DNA of 64,000 nucleotides. It comes from Incurvaria masculella. Taxonomy: Eukaryota; Arthropoda; Insecta; Lepidoptera; Incurvariidae. The stretch's first letter is position 1. Each line of letters opens with the position of its first letter. The notes beneath the pieces are model-generated. The model was given only the letters and a program-made list of their open reading frames with translations, searched no databases and was not told the DNA's origin. Shown piece after piece: positions 33,439-44,727 of this stretch. The stretch is taken from contig OX335657.1 of the NCBI GenBank assembly GCA_946894095.1, forward strand, positions 13,144,001-13,208,000. Reading direction: 5' to 3'. A program made the position numbers and the translations under genes.

Positions 33439-33469
33439 TTACGGAGCTGGCGAGACGCTAAGGGCTGGA

Positions 33470-34562
33470 AAACGACATATATTTGTGAAATATGTTGAAC
33501 CACCTTTTAGAAAGCTTTGGGGTGCATAAGGCGTTATTACTAGCTCCATTAACGTTAGGGAACATCTGGAGTTATAAAAATAAATGTACATGCCGCAGGC
33601 TTAAGACTATAATGACGTGAATGAAATTCCGTACGCGTGCCTGTTACCTCAGTCAAATTAAAAAATATTTTCTGAAATGTTGTACATTAAATAAGTCTTT
33701 GCATTTTTATAACACAATTTTATTGACATGCATTTTTTTAATTTGAAACGAAAAAAATCTAATTCCTCTTCCCCGAATTATCTGTAGCCTATTCCGATAT
33801 CTTGTATGTGCCTATGAAATAGAATAGACTAGAAAATTCAAGAAAAGTTGTATTTGTTTAGGTTAGGTTACGTAAAGTGGGAAAAGGACATGTTAAATTA
33901 GACTTGTAATTTAAGTAAATCACGAGGGATTAAACCAAATCATTGGTTGTGGTATCCTTAGATTAAATTATCCCCATCGCTCAAGTTTAAGTGCTCACTC
34001 AGCTTACAATTAACTCATTAATATTATCCAAAAGGGAAAATTAAGGAATTAATTAAATTCAATAGTTACCTAGCCAACCCATAGTCACGATACAATAATT
34101 TAACCTTACTTTTTACCTACCTACTATTAACCTTTGATCATTTCAGCCATTTCGAAAAGTGGAAAAATTGTTGCTATTACCTCTTATATCACCCCAAGTG
34201 AATGTATTCAATTATATTTGTTTTAAAATATGCGAAAAGTACATATATGCATCTCGATAGATGCCTACTAGAATATTCTGCAACGTATTTCTAGAGCCAA
34301 AAACATACAAAGCTGGGAACTTGGCAGCTCTTCAAAGCGTTAGGGCGGGAAAAGATGCCCGATAGGAAATGTGCGATTGGGCCCGCACTTAATTGTGGAT
34401 AATTTCTGTTACCCGAGTAAGCACATGTTAAGCCCCGCTTCGGATTTTCCGGTGCTTGGCCGTCTGATAGTTAAGTGGATAGAGAGGAAAATAAAAGCTT
34501 TTGTTATTTCGCCATAACTATGGAGAGTTAACTAACATTTTGGTGGTATGACATTGTTAAAC
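33470..34562. other. Unannotated AT-rich stretch
   Basis: No repeat family of this window and no convincing exon. Confidence 0.3.
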
Positions 34563-34680
34563 CAAAAAAAAAGGAGGAGGTTCTCAATTCGTCGGCTTTT
34601 TTTTTCTCTTTTTCGTATGTATGTTCACCGATGACTCGAAGAAACCTGGACCGATTTGAAAGAAAATATTTTTTTCGTAG
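34563..34680. repeat. Fragment of the AACCGACTTC-type repeat
   Basis: AAAGGAGGAGGTTCTCAATTCG followed by a T run matches the start of the repeat at 54651-54997 after its first 15 bases. Truncated. Confidence 0.6.
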
Positions 34681-34727
34681 TTTGGCTAATTAATATAACA
34701 CATAACAAACATGTATGCACTTTATTG

Positions 34728-34985
34728 TTCTTCTTCTTCTTCTTTAGCCTTTTGCTGTCCACTGCTGGACGTAGGTCTCTCTCAGACTTCGCCAATTTGT
34801 GCGGTCTCCTGTTTTTCTTCGCCAGTCGTCGCCTGCTGTCTGACGTATATAGTCTGACCAACGTGCTGGCGGTTTGCCGACGCTTCTTTTTCCTGCGTAG
34901 GCTCTCCACATCAAATTTTAAGTGCTCCATCTGTGGTCATCTCTGCGACATACGTGGCCTGCCCACTGCCACTTGAGGTTAGCAA
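34728..34985 (-). pseudogene. LINE (RTE-like) reverse transcriptase C-terminus
   Basis: The minus strand reads GHVCRRDDHRWS, an in-frame TAA, then NLMWRAYAGKRSVGKPPARW, SDYIRQTAGDDW, and finally RSLRETYVQQWTAKG before a TAA at 34744-34746. G.RSVG.PP.RW ... YVQQWT is the recognisable tail of lepidopteran endonuclease/reverse-transcriptase LINE proteins. One stop makes it a relic. The (TTC)n at 34728-34743 is the element's (GAA)n tail. The other frames (101 and 106 codons) over this DNA are shadows. Confidence 0.8.
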
Positions 34986-35165
34986 CCCTAAACCAAGGTC
35001 ACTGACACTATGCATAGTTTGTTGTTACGAAGCCAGTATTATTATTCGATTTTTTTCTTTTAGAATTAGCAATGTTTACCAAATAAAAGTGCAAAAGGCA
35101 ATAGTTTATATTTTATACTTTGGACATTAAGCGCAGGTGGCACCGACGGAATGACGGTAAATAGA

Positions 35166-35430
35166 AAAACCGGCCAAGTGCGAGTCGGACTCGCACACGA
35201 AGGGTTCCGCACCATCGTACAAGATTTAACACAAAACATCAAGTTTTTTGTATGGGGCCCTTATTTTGGCCCAACTTATTTGTTGTTATAGCGGTAAAAT
35301 AAATACACACTCTGTGATATTTTCAGCTGCCTACCTATTACGGTCCCTTAGATACAGCCCTGTGACGGACGGAGGGACGGACAGCGGAAGCTTAGTAATA
35401 GAGTTCCGTTGGCACCCAGTACCTGAGAAA
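35166..35430 (+). repeat. Repeat A copy 6
   Basis: CCGGCCAAGTGCGAGTCGGA through GAGTTCCGTTGGCACCC. The far end is replaced by CAGTACCTGAGAAACC, so it is truncated by about 20 bases. Confidence 0.85.
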
Positions 35431-36875
35431 CCTGAGGAAACCAGTACCTATACATACATGAAAACGATCATGCGAATACCGCGCTTTGACGGGCTAGTTT
35501 GTGGGTTTAGAAGACGTTGCCTCCTGGAATTTGTTCATTTACCAAATATGTGTCACGTTGGGTGACTTAAAAATACCCAACCGTAACATGTTACCAAAAT
35601 AAGCTAAATGATTCAGAACATTTCCGCAGAACTAATTTAATTAGTTAGGAGAGTTCCTAAACAATGATCAAAGAGGTGTTTAATTCCGGAGTTCTTGGCG
35701 AATTTTCGCAATGTTAGCTTTTCTCATATTGCTAATTTGTCGACTTTGAGAAGTTCAATCTTTCTCTCGTTTGATTGCAAAGTTTTGATTAAAAAGTATT
35801 GCTCATTGAATACTTTCGCAAAACGTTGGACTGTGTGCTCTTGGAACTTTTTACATTTAAGTAAAATATACGTAAGTAAAAATACTTTCTTTATGTTAAG
35901 CAAGTACGTCGCTTTTTCCAAGGAATCTGATATGTATGTAATCGACCTTGAAGAAAAGACACATTAAAAAACAGCCGTGCAAAAAGAACGAATTTATCAA
36001 TATACTCACTGCAAGGCTGGTCCCGACCAGCGAAACATACCATTGGGGGGTATTGCGTCTTCCAGTTTCGTATACCCCTAATTTGGAATTCTCCTACAGT
36101 CCCTCCTCCTGTAATCAATGCCTCCTGCTAACACAGTGTGAAAGATTATACCGGCATACATTTATTTAACGCTTTACCTGCATTGTACTGTCATCAAAAC
36201 GCTGGCTAATGATAAAATATGACAAATGCGAGTGCAGTTTACTGTCTATGGATGATGAATAAACAATAAACAAAAAAAAATTGCATCAGACGCTAGAGCC
36301 AGTCCTAGGTTAACTAAAGTAAAATAAACTTTTTCATGGTTAGCAAGTACGTACATTTTTCAACTAATTATATATCTGTGTAAAAATTACCGTGAAGCAA
36401 GGATACATTAATTAAAGTAGGAAAGCTTTAAAAAGAACTGTATTATTTATAAATCTCCAATACTGTTTTTAAGATTGACATTGATTTATCGCTCGCATGT
36501 GTCGCGGGCGTAATTTTACATTTATCTAGCTACCGTTTTAAAGTTAGAACTTCCTTCATAGCATCTCTGAGTTTTAGGACAAAATTTTATTTATATTTCT
36601 GGCACACTTGACTCAAACTTAAGCAACCGCACGAATCACCAAATTTTCATTAAAATATCCTTTCTTTACAGTCGATTCTACATGCCTAAACATCACGTTG
36701 ATGTGCTATATTATTATAAGTTTGATATAAAATGGCTTGTTGTGACGTTCAGAATGAAACACAGCCAATCCAATTTGCGACGCACTCTTTTTTATTTCCC
36801 CTGCGCACGCTGACGCGTTGTCAAACTTTCTCAATGCCTTTTTCCCTCGTCCCTCCGCAACAGCACCCGAGTACT
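35431..36875. other. Mostly unannotated; F9 repeat at 35995-36215
   Basis: Within it, 35995-36215 shares CAAGGCTGG.C.CGA.CCAGC, CC.ATTT.G..TTC, TCCTACAGTC.CTC and GCATTG.ACTGT with 50868-51035 (family F9, diverged). The frames of 65-105 codons show no recognisable product. Confidence 0.35.
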
Positions 36876-37175
36876 GTAGGCCTATTCTTGGAATTCAGTG
36901 CTCAGGAATCGGGAATCGGTCAGTCGATAAAACCGCCGTTGTAGCGGTTGTCAAAGCGGGTTTCTCGGCGGAAAGATTTCGTAACACTGCATTTTAATGA
37001 TCAAGGTTTTCCGTCGAAAAAATCGCTTTAAACACCGCTACAAATCGAATGAAAGATTCCGGATTCGTGAGCCCGGAGTTCCAAGAATATGCCTGCATCT
37101 ATTAAAGCGGTTTCCTTGACTGAAAGATTCCTGATTCCTGAGCGCCAAACTCCAAGAATAGTTCTACTGCTTAAC
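36876..37175. mobile_element. MITE-3 copy 3 plus a partial second right arm
   Basis: Inverted ends GTAGGCCTATTCTTGGAATT and GGAGTTCCAAGAATATGCCT (37094). The segment 37097-37175 repeats the right arm once more (GATTCCTGATTCCTGAGCGC, CTCCAAGAATAG), a partial duplication or a second truncated copy. Confidence 0.8.
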
Positions 37176-37737
37176 TTCTCTGTATCCTTATTATTTTGAT
37201 AATGATTGACATGGACGGCTTATATTACACCTACTCGAACTGTCGTGATATCGGTCCATCAGACCTCATTCCAAATGGATTTAGGTACCACACCAAAATC
37301 TTATAACATTATTATTGAGCTGAATTGAGCAGTTTTTGTAGATCATCCTTTTACATTCTTGGACTATGCAGAATATTCGACTATTCACTCTAATTGTATA
37401 CCTTTTCAATATTTTCCTGAGATACCTATTCTTTTTAAAGTTTCAATATTGGTGGAGTTTGAGAGCATCGCTATGGCACGGTCCTTCTACCTACTGTTAT
37501 TGGGGGCAAAAGCTCTCTCTCTGCTTTTCTTTCTCGATGCTCGCTAACCGCCAGCCAGCGACGCATCAGCGTCGCCCGCTTTCCCACAGTCAGCCTAACC
37601 CGGTTAAGATTCTTTCAATTTTTTTTTATTAATTTGTATTCAAACTGATTTTTTAAAGAAAAACAGTCAAAGGGCAATTATGTTAATGATATTGTATTGA
37701 CCTCAAGAATCATATTCCAAAGTTGTTCCACCCTTAA
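37176..37737. other. Weak SINE-B scrap and unannotated DNA
   Basis: ATTGACATGGACGGCTTATA and TGTCGTGATAT near 37205-37255 look like a decayed SINE-B tail. The plus frame at 37366 (88 codons) has no family signature. Confidence 0.3.
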
Positions 37738-38105
37738 GAACGGCCCGTAAGCCATGCTCCCCATACAAACGTAGTTTACTAATCATTTGGAAACTGCTAT
37801 TCTAATTAAATTGATATTTAATATATAATATCAGGTAACAAATATCTGTGTCTGCATGCTTTTGTTTTTTTGAAAAATCCAAACCGAATGAAATGAAAGC
37901 CAAAAGAAAATCTTCATACGAATTTTGTTTTCTCTGTGGTTTGACCCAGAATACATTTTCCGAAAAAAGAAAGCCATGCAGACGCAGATATTTGTAACCT
38001 AATATAAGATACCAAATATCAAGTAAGTTGGAACAGTGGTTTTGAAATTATTAGTAAACTACGTTTGTATGGGAGGCGAAATTTTGTGATGCTTACGGGC
38101 CGACC
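37738..38105. mobile_element. MITE-6, TTAA target duplication (piggyBac/Kolobok-like)
   Basis: TTAA at 37734-37737 and 38106-38109 flanks 368 bp. The 15-bp termini GAACGGCCCGTAAGC and GGTCGGCCCGTAAGC are inverted, and subterminal CCATACAAACGTAGTTTACT mirrors near 38052-38073. TTAA duplication is the hallmark of piggyBac and Kolobok DNA transposons. Non-autonomous; no transposase frame. Confidence 0.82.
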
Positions 38106-38526
38106 TTAAATATCCAAATCTATATTTACAAAAGGTTGTTACAACCTGCATACTGTGATGCGATTTATAGCTGACATATAGTTACATTGAAGACTATAAA
38201 GCGCATGGCTGGTTCTAACATCCCAAACAATTACAAATAATAAAAGAGGTAGATGAAATTGTAAAAAAGTTACTTAGACCAGTCGAATATATTAAAAGAG
38301 CTTCTTTGGCTAGATTGGATTTATCTTAACTGACATTTTTAAACGGTAAATAACTTTTAACCGGCTATCAACGGCAAGACATTCTACAAAATCACTGAAT
38401 TACGAATATTTGCTCTCATGTGCGAATACATTTCGCAAATCTTTGCGCTGGAATAAGATTTCTATGATTCTGGTAATAATTAATCAGCCCACAACCATCA
38501 GCAAAGCAAACAACGTGATTATGATG

Positions 38527-38782
38527 TTAGCCTAGTGGCGCGAAATGCATTCTATGCCAGAGGTCAAGGGTTCGACCCCCGCAACGTTCATCCACCACCT
38601 GTTTAAGCCCGCCGGGTTGTCATCACATTGGATGAAAAGATGGTTTGAGCGGCAATAAAAAAATGGCCGTGTTTCCAGTCAGTACAATGTATTCGTGCTT
38701 ATCAAAGGGAGTGTCCTGGCATGGCAGCCAATTCCTTTGGGAATGCGGTGTGTTGGACTAATATCGTGCACTAAAAAAAAAA
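38527..38782 (+). repeat. SINE-B, plus, with good A and B boxes
   Basis: A box TAGCCTAGTGG (38528-38538), B box GGGTTCGACCCCC (38568-38580). The 5' half of the body is deleted. The tail lacks its last 40 bases and ends in an A run. 38106-38526 holds nothing recognised. Confidence 0.85.
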
Positions 38783-39144
38783 TCAACGAATCTAACGGTA
38801 ATTATGATAACCTTCTTGCAACGTCAAAAGGAGCCTACTAAGTAAATCGGTTACTTCAACTGAGTGAAACAGTCAATTGGTTTATTAACTGTGTGCAACG
38901 CCTTTCTCTCTTACTGTTTCCCTTACTGTGTGAAAACGATTTCTTGCTTTAGTATTTTTTCCATTCTTAATTACGTTTTGAATTCAGTGAAAAAATATTG
39001 TCCAATATGTTAAAATGACTGTACCTCTTGGAACTGGACATTTGCAAGCCTTATTTGTAGTCAGCTGTAATGATCAATCAGTTAAGATAACCGTTTCAAA
39101 ATCATCTGATCGGTCACACGTGTTATTATCACCAAACGGTACTG

Positions 39145-39327
39145 CGGGTCTATTCCTGGCATTCCGTAATCAGGAATCCTGAGTCTAGAAAACCGCTTTT
39201 GTAGCTATTTTCAAAGCGATTTTCTTGACGAAAATATTCGGGAGCATAGTTTTTTTTAATCAAGGTTTTCCGTCGAAAAACTCGCTTCGTGATTCCTGAT
39301 TACTGAACGCCAGGAATAGACCTGCTG
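39145..39327. mobile_element. MITE-3 copy 4
   Basis: Ends GGTCTATTCCTGGCATTCCG and AACGCCAGGAATAGACC are inverted, and GTAATCAGGAATCCTGAGTC is as in copy 1. The right half is shortened by ~30 bases. Confidence 0.85.
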
Positions 39328-39524
39328 TTCAATCGGTTGATATAACTGTTCAATATTAACTGTTTTGGCCCATTTATAGATACTTACCGTAATACATTAA
39401 TAGTAATTGAGAAATACTTTACCTAAAATTACTGAATTTTAACTGTGCTAAAACATTAAACAGTTGCACATAATTTTGTTTAAATGTGGGTGTGTTATTA
39501 GCGATCCATGTCCAGTTACATGAA

Positions 39525-39818
39525 AAAACGGCCAAGTGCAAGTCGGACTCGCACACCAAGGGTTCCGTACCATAATACAAGATTTAACACTAAAAATCAC
39601 CTTTTTTATATGGGTACCCCTTAATTTTATTTTTTTATTTTACATATTTGTTGTTATAGCGACAAAACAAATACTCACTCTGTAAAAATTTCAGCTGTCT
39701 ACCGATTACGGTTCATGAGATACAGCCCTGTGACAGACGGACAGACGGACGGACGGACGGACAGCGGAGGTTTAGTAATAGGGTTCCGGTTTCACCCTTT
39801 GGGTACGGAACCCTAAAA
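39525..39818 (+). repeat. Repeat A copy 7
   Basis: Complete, CGGCCAAGTGCAAGTCGGAC to CCCTTTGGGTACGGAACCCT. It is preceded by a SINE-B tail scrap (GATCCATGTCCAGTTACATG, 39504-39523). Confidence 0.88.
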
Positions 39819-40089
39819 ACTGCTTGTTTAAAAATTGCTTGCCTTTTAATCAGACTGGAAAAGGACACACCAATTAAAGTAGTGAGGCTCGCAAATAAAT
39901 TTGTCCTCGGCCGACCTCCGCTCGCAAAACCCTTCGAGCAGACTCAACAATAAGGATGTTCATTGAATCGAATAATGGTTCCATCCTTCGTTGGGGAGTT
40001 TGTGTTATATTAACTGCATATATAATTCCATCGTTTGCCCACTTCTGTGTGATGTAATAAGGTACTCATTGGCATGGAAACATTACTTA

Positions 40090-40490
40090 ATGTTCAACTA
40101 AACGTTTGTCGGAGTTGCCAGCAATTTGAGGGTTTACTTTGTCTAACTATTTGGTTGATTTTTTCCATCTTGCCGAAGCACTTCCTAAAGGTCAGATACA
40201 TAGCATCCATTATCGTAAAATAATTAAGATGATTCATTTTTACTAAAAAAATATTAATTAGGAACGTACAACTACCAGATTGCCGAAGTACTTCGCAAAG
40301 GTTAGATACATAGCAACCGTAATCCAGCATTCCTTTCCCCCATTTGGGGACACTTCGAGACTGCGGGGGTAAAATTCACATTGTGGGGGCAATACGAGTC
40401 GGCGCTAAGCTGTTTTCGCCAAAAACTCTTGAAAATGGGCCGGTTCGTTGTCATGGTGCAAGATCCAGGTGTAATGAGAGTCACCCCTTT
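40090..40490 (-). pseudogene. mariner-like transposase relic
   Basis: The minus strand encodes YTWILHHDNEPAHFQEFL (40475-40420), followed by an in-frame TAG. W.LHHDN.PAH is the second catalytic-aspartate block of mariner transposases (IS630/Tc1/mariner superfamily), with FLAK following as expected. Downstream, LTFRKCFGKMEK resembles the F..CF..W conserved end. A ~45-bp segment (TTGCCGAAG.ACTTC) is repeated at 40171 and 40280, showing internal duplication. Heavily mutated; only the 3' third is left. Confidence 0.65.
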
Positions 40491-40726
40491 TTTACGACGC
40501 CACTAAAAAGTTGCGTATCAAAAACAAACACATAAAAAACAAACGAAGCACGCCATTAATTTCAAATTTCGAATGGAGCGAAAGAAAGGTCTCTTTTTTC
40601 CAGCTATTTATTATTGAACCTCGCAGTGCTGCTAGTTTCCGAGCTATATCTAAATATCCGGGACTTTTATTGCCAAACTGCGTCAACTAGTTCTAAGGGA
40701 AACGCCTCGTCAAAAGGGAGCCTTGC

Positions 40727-40938
40727 TAGGTTTAATCTACACCGTGTTGGTACCATCCTATTGAATAAAAGATGGTCGGCGCAGCAATTAAATTGGTCCT
40801 GATATCCATTAAGTTTAATTTAGCAGAGCAATATAAGGAAGATCTTGCCTTGGCACCTGGTTCCTTTGTGGCGTGTTAGGATAATATTATGACAGTAGAT
40901 GTAGAGGGTGATATTAGCCGTTCGTGTCTACTACTACC
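40727..40938 (+). repeat. SINE-B body and tail, plus
   Basis: GTTGGTACCATCCTATTGAA, CCATTAAGTTTAATTTAGCA, CTTGCCTTGGCACCTGGTTC and GTGATATTAGCCGTTCGTGT follow the family order. Head missing. Confidence 0.65.
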
Positions 40939-41874
40939 TGTACTACTTACAAGAAATATTACTCTAGTCTAGGTATAACTTCTCCTTACCCCTGTTATCC
41001 TATTGACTGGTTTGATGGTACGCATGGAACTCTACTCCTGCGGTAGAGGGCCTTCAGAATGTGCCTATAAATTCGTTAAGCACCGCGGGGATTTCCCAAC
41101 AATGGCGACGCGAGATTGGATAGGAATTACAAATGGTTTCATTAAGTCTTGGCTCTGCCGCTGACAACTCCCTGCTGGAGGATGTGTGCTTGGAGGCGGA
41201 CAAAAGTTCGACGTTCCAAATTTAAAAGCTCTATCCGTCTCTGTCAGTGGGGTATCGAAGGGGGCTAGAGTCTAAATATACCCGCTCATTGGTTGGTGAT
41301 GGAGTGAGCTTGGAGCTTGGTGTCAAGCACAGAAGAGAACAGGAAAGAGAAGTGTCATTATTTCTGTTTATAAAAGACCGGTTTGCTGAAAGGCTAAAGG
41401 TGTTTAGAAAAGCCAAATACACCTCGCTTCGCGAAATCACGCTTAGCTAGGCACCATACCAGCTGATTTGCAGACTATCACTGTCTGCTCAACTCACTCA
41501 AACTCAAAAGGTCGTAACTCAAAATTTATAAAACTTTACCAATACAGACTTACATACAACGAACAGTCTAAACCGCTGTACCGAGAGATTTAAATTTTGT
41601 AGGAAATATTCCTTGAGTAACCTAAGGGTGCACTTACTCGTAGAAGTATATTTTAAAGAACGCTATCGCTGAACTGGATTGGTAAAGTTTGTCCTGTATG
41701 CTTTTTTTATTAAATTAGACATGTACGGTTCTTCATTTTAAGCTGGACACTTTCTGACAGGTGTTTGGCCTTACATCAATTAATCAATTCGCGATCGAAT
41801 AATAAAAACACTGTCTCCTACAGATTTTCAATCCGAGATGAGTGTGCGACAGGTATCACAGACTCAAATTGTGC
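40939..41874. other. Unannotated stretch with moderate GC
   Basis: 41030-41450 is less AT-rich. An ATG in good context at 41104 opens only 20 codons (MATRDWIGITNGFIKS). The plus frame 41250-41450 (VSLELGVKHRREQERE, FIKDRFAERLKVF) has no ATG at its start and no family. Possibly decayed transposon coding sequence. Confidence 0.2.
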
Positions 41875-42010
41875 TTTTTTTATGCAACCTGCCATGGATG
41901 GCTAACACCACATAATTACCGTTATAATATTTTCGAATAACACATTTCCGAAGAAATTAGGTGCCATGCCAGACCTTTCCGTTAAAAGCACGGCTACATT
42001 GAACTAGATC
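41875..42010 (-). repeat. SINE-B, minus, 5'-truncated
   Basis: T run, ATGCAACCTGCCATGGATGG, and body to GGCTACATTGAACTAGAT. The rest is absent. Confidence 0.7.
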
Positions 42011-42769
42011 GACCCGAGTGGAACCAGGAACCTCAGCTAGGTTTTGATAAACTTGTTGTGGTTTTTGAAGTCGAATCACAGTAGCTGGTTGTAATTTTAA
42101 AAAGTTGAAAGTCGAGCCATATTTGAAACCTATAGCGGTAAATGTCTGACGCACATATTCTGTGTAAATTTTTTTTTATGAAAGTTTGTAAATATTTGTC
42201 TAATTTGAGAACACAAAGCACCAGAGACAGATAGTTTTATCATTAAATAACAGCTAGACACCTACAATGATGTACAAGCTATTTTACAAGTATTTACTTG
42301 TAATATATATCGGTATCATCGTCGTTACGCATTAAGACTGCTCCGCTCGACTCTGTCACGAATTATGGCTCGTGTCAACACCCTGGCAACCCTCCCCCGG
42401 GAGCAGAGAATTTCGGCCAATATTTTCTTTTCGTTAACATTTTATTTATTAAGGACGCGATAGGGGCTGATTCCGTTCAATTCGATAAGGGTGTTAGTAA
42501 AAAAAATGTGTTTATCTAGGATGGATACTTACAACTTATTTTACAATAAAAAAAAATTGAATTGAAAGGACAAAGATTACTGACTGATGAAGATGACTCA
42601 GAGCTTAACCGTGATTCAAAAGAATCACTTAGTAAAGTTTTTTTTTTTAATAAAAATTAAATTATTAATACCCTCATTTATTACTTAGTCTTAGGTTAAT
42701 ACTCAAACTAACAAACCAAACCAACCGCCACTACCTACGAATATATACCTATTGAACTTCTCAAACACC
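42011..42769. other. Unannotated AT-rich stretch
   Basis: No repeat family or exon recognised; a T9 run lies near 42640. Confidence 0.3.
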
Positions 42770-42908
42770 CAAATGTCGGCTGGAAGAAATCTCTTCGAGG
42801 GATAAGCCCGCCTTTGCGCCCCACTTATGTTGTTATTGCACTATACTTTCTTTTGTAAATTGTTTTTTTTTTGTGGCGTAATAAAGAATTTTCAATCAAT
42901 CAATCAAA
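42770..42908 (+). mobile_element. LINE 3' end with (AATC)n tail
   Basis: GGCTGGAAGAAATCTCTTCG, GGATAAGCCCGCCTTTG, then GTAATAAAGAATTTTC and AATC repeats. This is the sense-strand form of the 3' ends at 15385 and 20885, probably of a Jockey/CR1-group LINE. Confidence 0.75.
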
Positions 42909-43350
42909 CTGAACTATAGATAACAGAACGTAATTTATTGCTGCCACGGCCTTAAGGATCCTCTTAATCACAACTGCAAAACACAAAAATAACAATTGTA
43001 ACTAATTTGAGTTGTGAATTTACAGTTTATCGACTAATATACTTGCCACCCTGCGAAGAGAAGTGAACAGACCTCTTCAACTACTAGTTCTAAAGGAGGG
43101 CTACTAATATTTCACGCGTTTTATACAATAACTTTGGACGGGGATTACACAAAGATAAAACAAAAACATGTTGTTGCTTGTTTCATGAAGATTTATTATC
43201 AATTTAGTTTGTGTTTGATTTTTTACTATAGCGTTCGTGATTTACTTTTAGCTATAAGTCGTTTTGTAATTAAAATGTTCATACATGGTAATACGAATCG
43301 AAGACTATGCGAATTGTCTGCTTTTTGGTCATGTTGCATCCTCCTCATCA

Positions 43351-43644
43351 CGGAGCCTGTCTTTCTTTGAAACAGAGCAGGTCCCAGAGCGCAATAGCAC
43401 GATTTTGTAACGTGCCCGCAAATGAGTTAGTCCCGCCGGGAAGGGCCACCTTAAGATATTTGAGATATCCTGAGCACTCTTGTAATGCCGCTTTAGAGCG
43501 GAAAGCTGTTGCAGAAGCCAAAATAGGATGCTTATGAAGCTTTCGTGCTTGTTTGGATCGGATGTGGTAGACATGAAGGCTTTCCCAGTAGACTCTCCAA
43601 CATTCTGAAAGGGTATGGGCCAGAGCTTGACCGCTCGCAGATAC
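43351..43644 (-). pseudogene. Unidentified 98-codon open frame without ATG
   Basis: From just after a TGA to a TGA at 43348-43350 the minus strand encodes a protein-like sequence with no methionine. Excerpts: ALAHTLSECWRVYWESLHVY, HIRSKQARKLHKHPILA, ALQECSGYLKYLKVAL, NRAIALWDLLCFKERQ. A second minus frame is open over the same span and upstream (WARFKGSGQKWSEYL), suggesting a frameshift near 43640. It abuts repeat A. It may be the end of a transposon protein or a host exon. No family recognised. Confidence 0.4.
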
Positions 43645-43747
43645 TCACTCCACTTCTGTCCGGACCCTTTGAAGCGAGCCCAGTGTGCTGCCGTATTCTT
43701 CAGGTCTAGGGGTAGTTCGGGTTTAGAAAGACGGAACTGGTGTGGTT

Positions 43748-44170
43748 TTCAGGGTTCCGAAACCAAAAGGTGCCAATGGAAACCTATTACTAAGCCCCCG
43801 CTATTCGTCCGTCCATTCGTTCGTCTGTCCGTCTGTCACAGAGCTGTCTCTCATGAATAATACTTTTTAGGGTTCCGTAGCCAAAGGGTACCAAGGGAAC
43901 TAAGCCTCCGCTGTCCGTCCGCCCGTCCGTCTGTCACAGGGCTGCATCTCATGAACCGTAATAGGTAGTGGGTAATGGTAGGTTGTTGTAATACGTAATA
44001 ATAGTAGGTTGTGTATTTATTTTGCCGCTATAACCACAAATAGGTAAAATTTAAAAATAATAAGATATTAAGGGTAATACGTACAAAAACGTGATTCTTT
44101 GTGTTTAATCATGCACGATAGTACCTAACCCTTCGTGTGCGAGTCCGACTCGCAGCTAACCCATTTTTCA
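43748..44170 (-). repeat. Repeat A copy 8, with a partial extra copy
   Basis: 43748-43860 is the first third of the repeat (GGTTCCGAAACCAAAAGGTG to TCATGAA). It is followed at 43868 by a fuller copy ending CGAGTCCGACTCGCAGC. The full copy has a local duplication (AATAGGTAGTGGGTAATGG...). Either tandem insertion or partial duplication. Confidence 0.82.
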
Positions 44171-44411
44171 AAATAACATACCTTGCTTGTTAATTGTAAT
44201 AGGCAGTGGGCCTATTTACTCCTGTAAGTCAATCGTGTCAAAGAGTCATGGCACTTCTTTATTATTCCAAGCTCGAGGTATCAAACCCATGGACTTTGAA
44301 ACAAGCGACGATCAGTCATTACCATTATGCTATTAGTCGCTTACAATGCCATCTTATTATTATATTTAATCAACATTGTACGTAGCAATAGATCTGTATT
44401 TTTTTTTCAAG

Positions 44412-44674
44412 TTTTCAAGATTAACTACGATGTAGTTATAAAAGCGGGTACCAGTAACCCCGGAAGACTGGTGTGCCCCGGTGGGAGTCGGCTATTGACT
44501 GGGCCTGCAATCAGCGTAGTCAGGACATCAATCATTGATTACTCGGCGGGCCGAATCGCCGCCCGCCCACGGCTACCCCGCGCCGCCCCTAGCCTGCCCC
44601 AACCTGCCCCGCGCCGCCCGCGCGCCCCGCACTCCTGCAATGCGACGTCTGCAAAAATAACCATTATACACTAG
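44412..44674 (+). CDS. Candidate terminal exon, proline/arginine-rich C-terminus
   Basis: A strong polypyrimidine tract (TGTATTTTTTTTTCAAG) gives an acceptor at 44410-44411, with an alternative at 44418-44419. The downstream frame encodes FKINYDVVIKAGTSNPGRLV, CPGGSRLLTGPAISVVRTSI, then a Pro/Arg/Ala-rich tail, ending TAG at 44672. AATAAA follows at 44722-44727. The same frame opens upstream to an ATG at 44327 (115 codons), but that part is AT-rich and looks intronic. GC rises sharply in the tail. No family recognised. Confidence 0.35.
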
Positions 44675-44721
44675 TGACTCTCTGAGCTGTAGACCTCGCA
44701 AGTGTCGTTGCATTAAAACTG

Positions 44722-44727
44722 AATAAA
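44722..44727 (+). promoter_or_regulatory. Poly(A) signal AATAAA
   Basis: It lies 48 bases after the TAG of the candidate exon ending at 44674. Meaningful only if that exon is real. Confidence 0.3.

Noticed and set aside
34625..34976. 101-codon minus and 106-codon plus frames
   Set aside because: They are out of frame with the LINE reading NLMWRAYAGKRSVGKPPARW and so are shadows of that relic.
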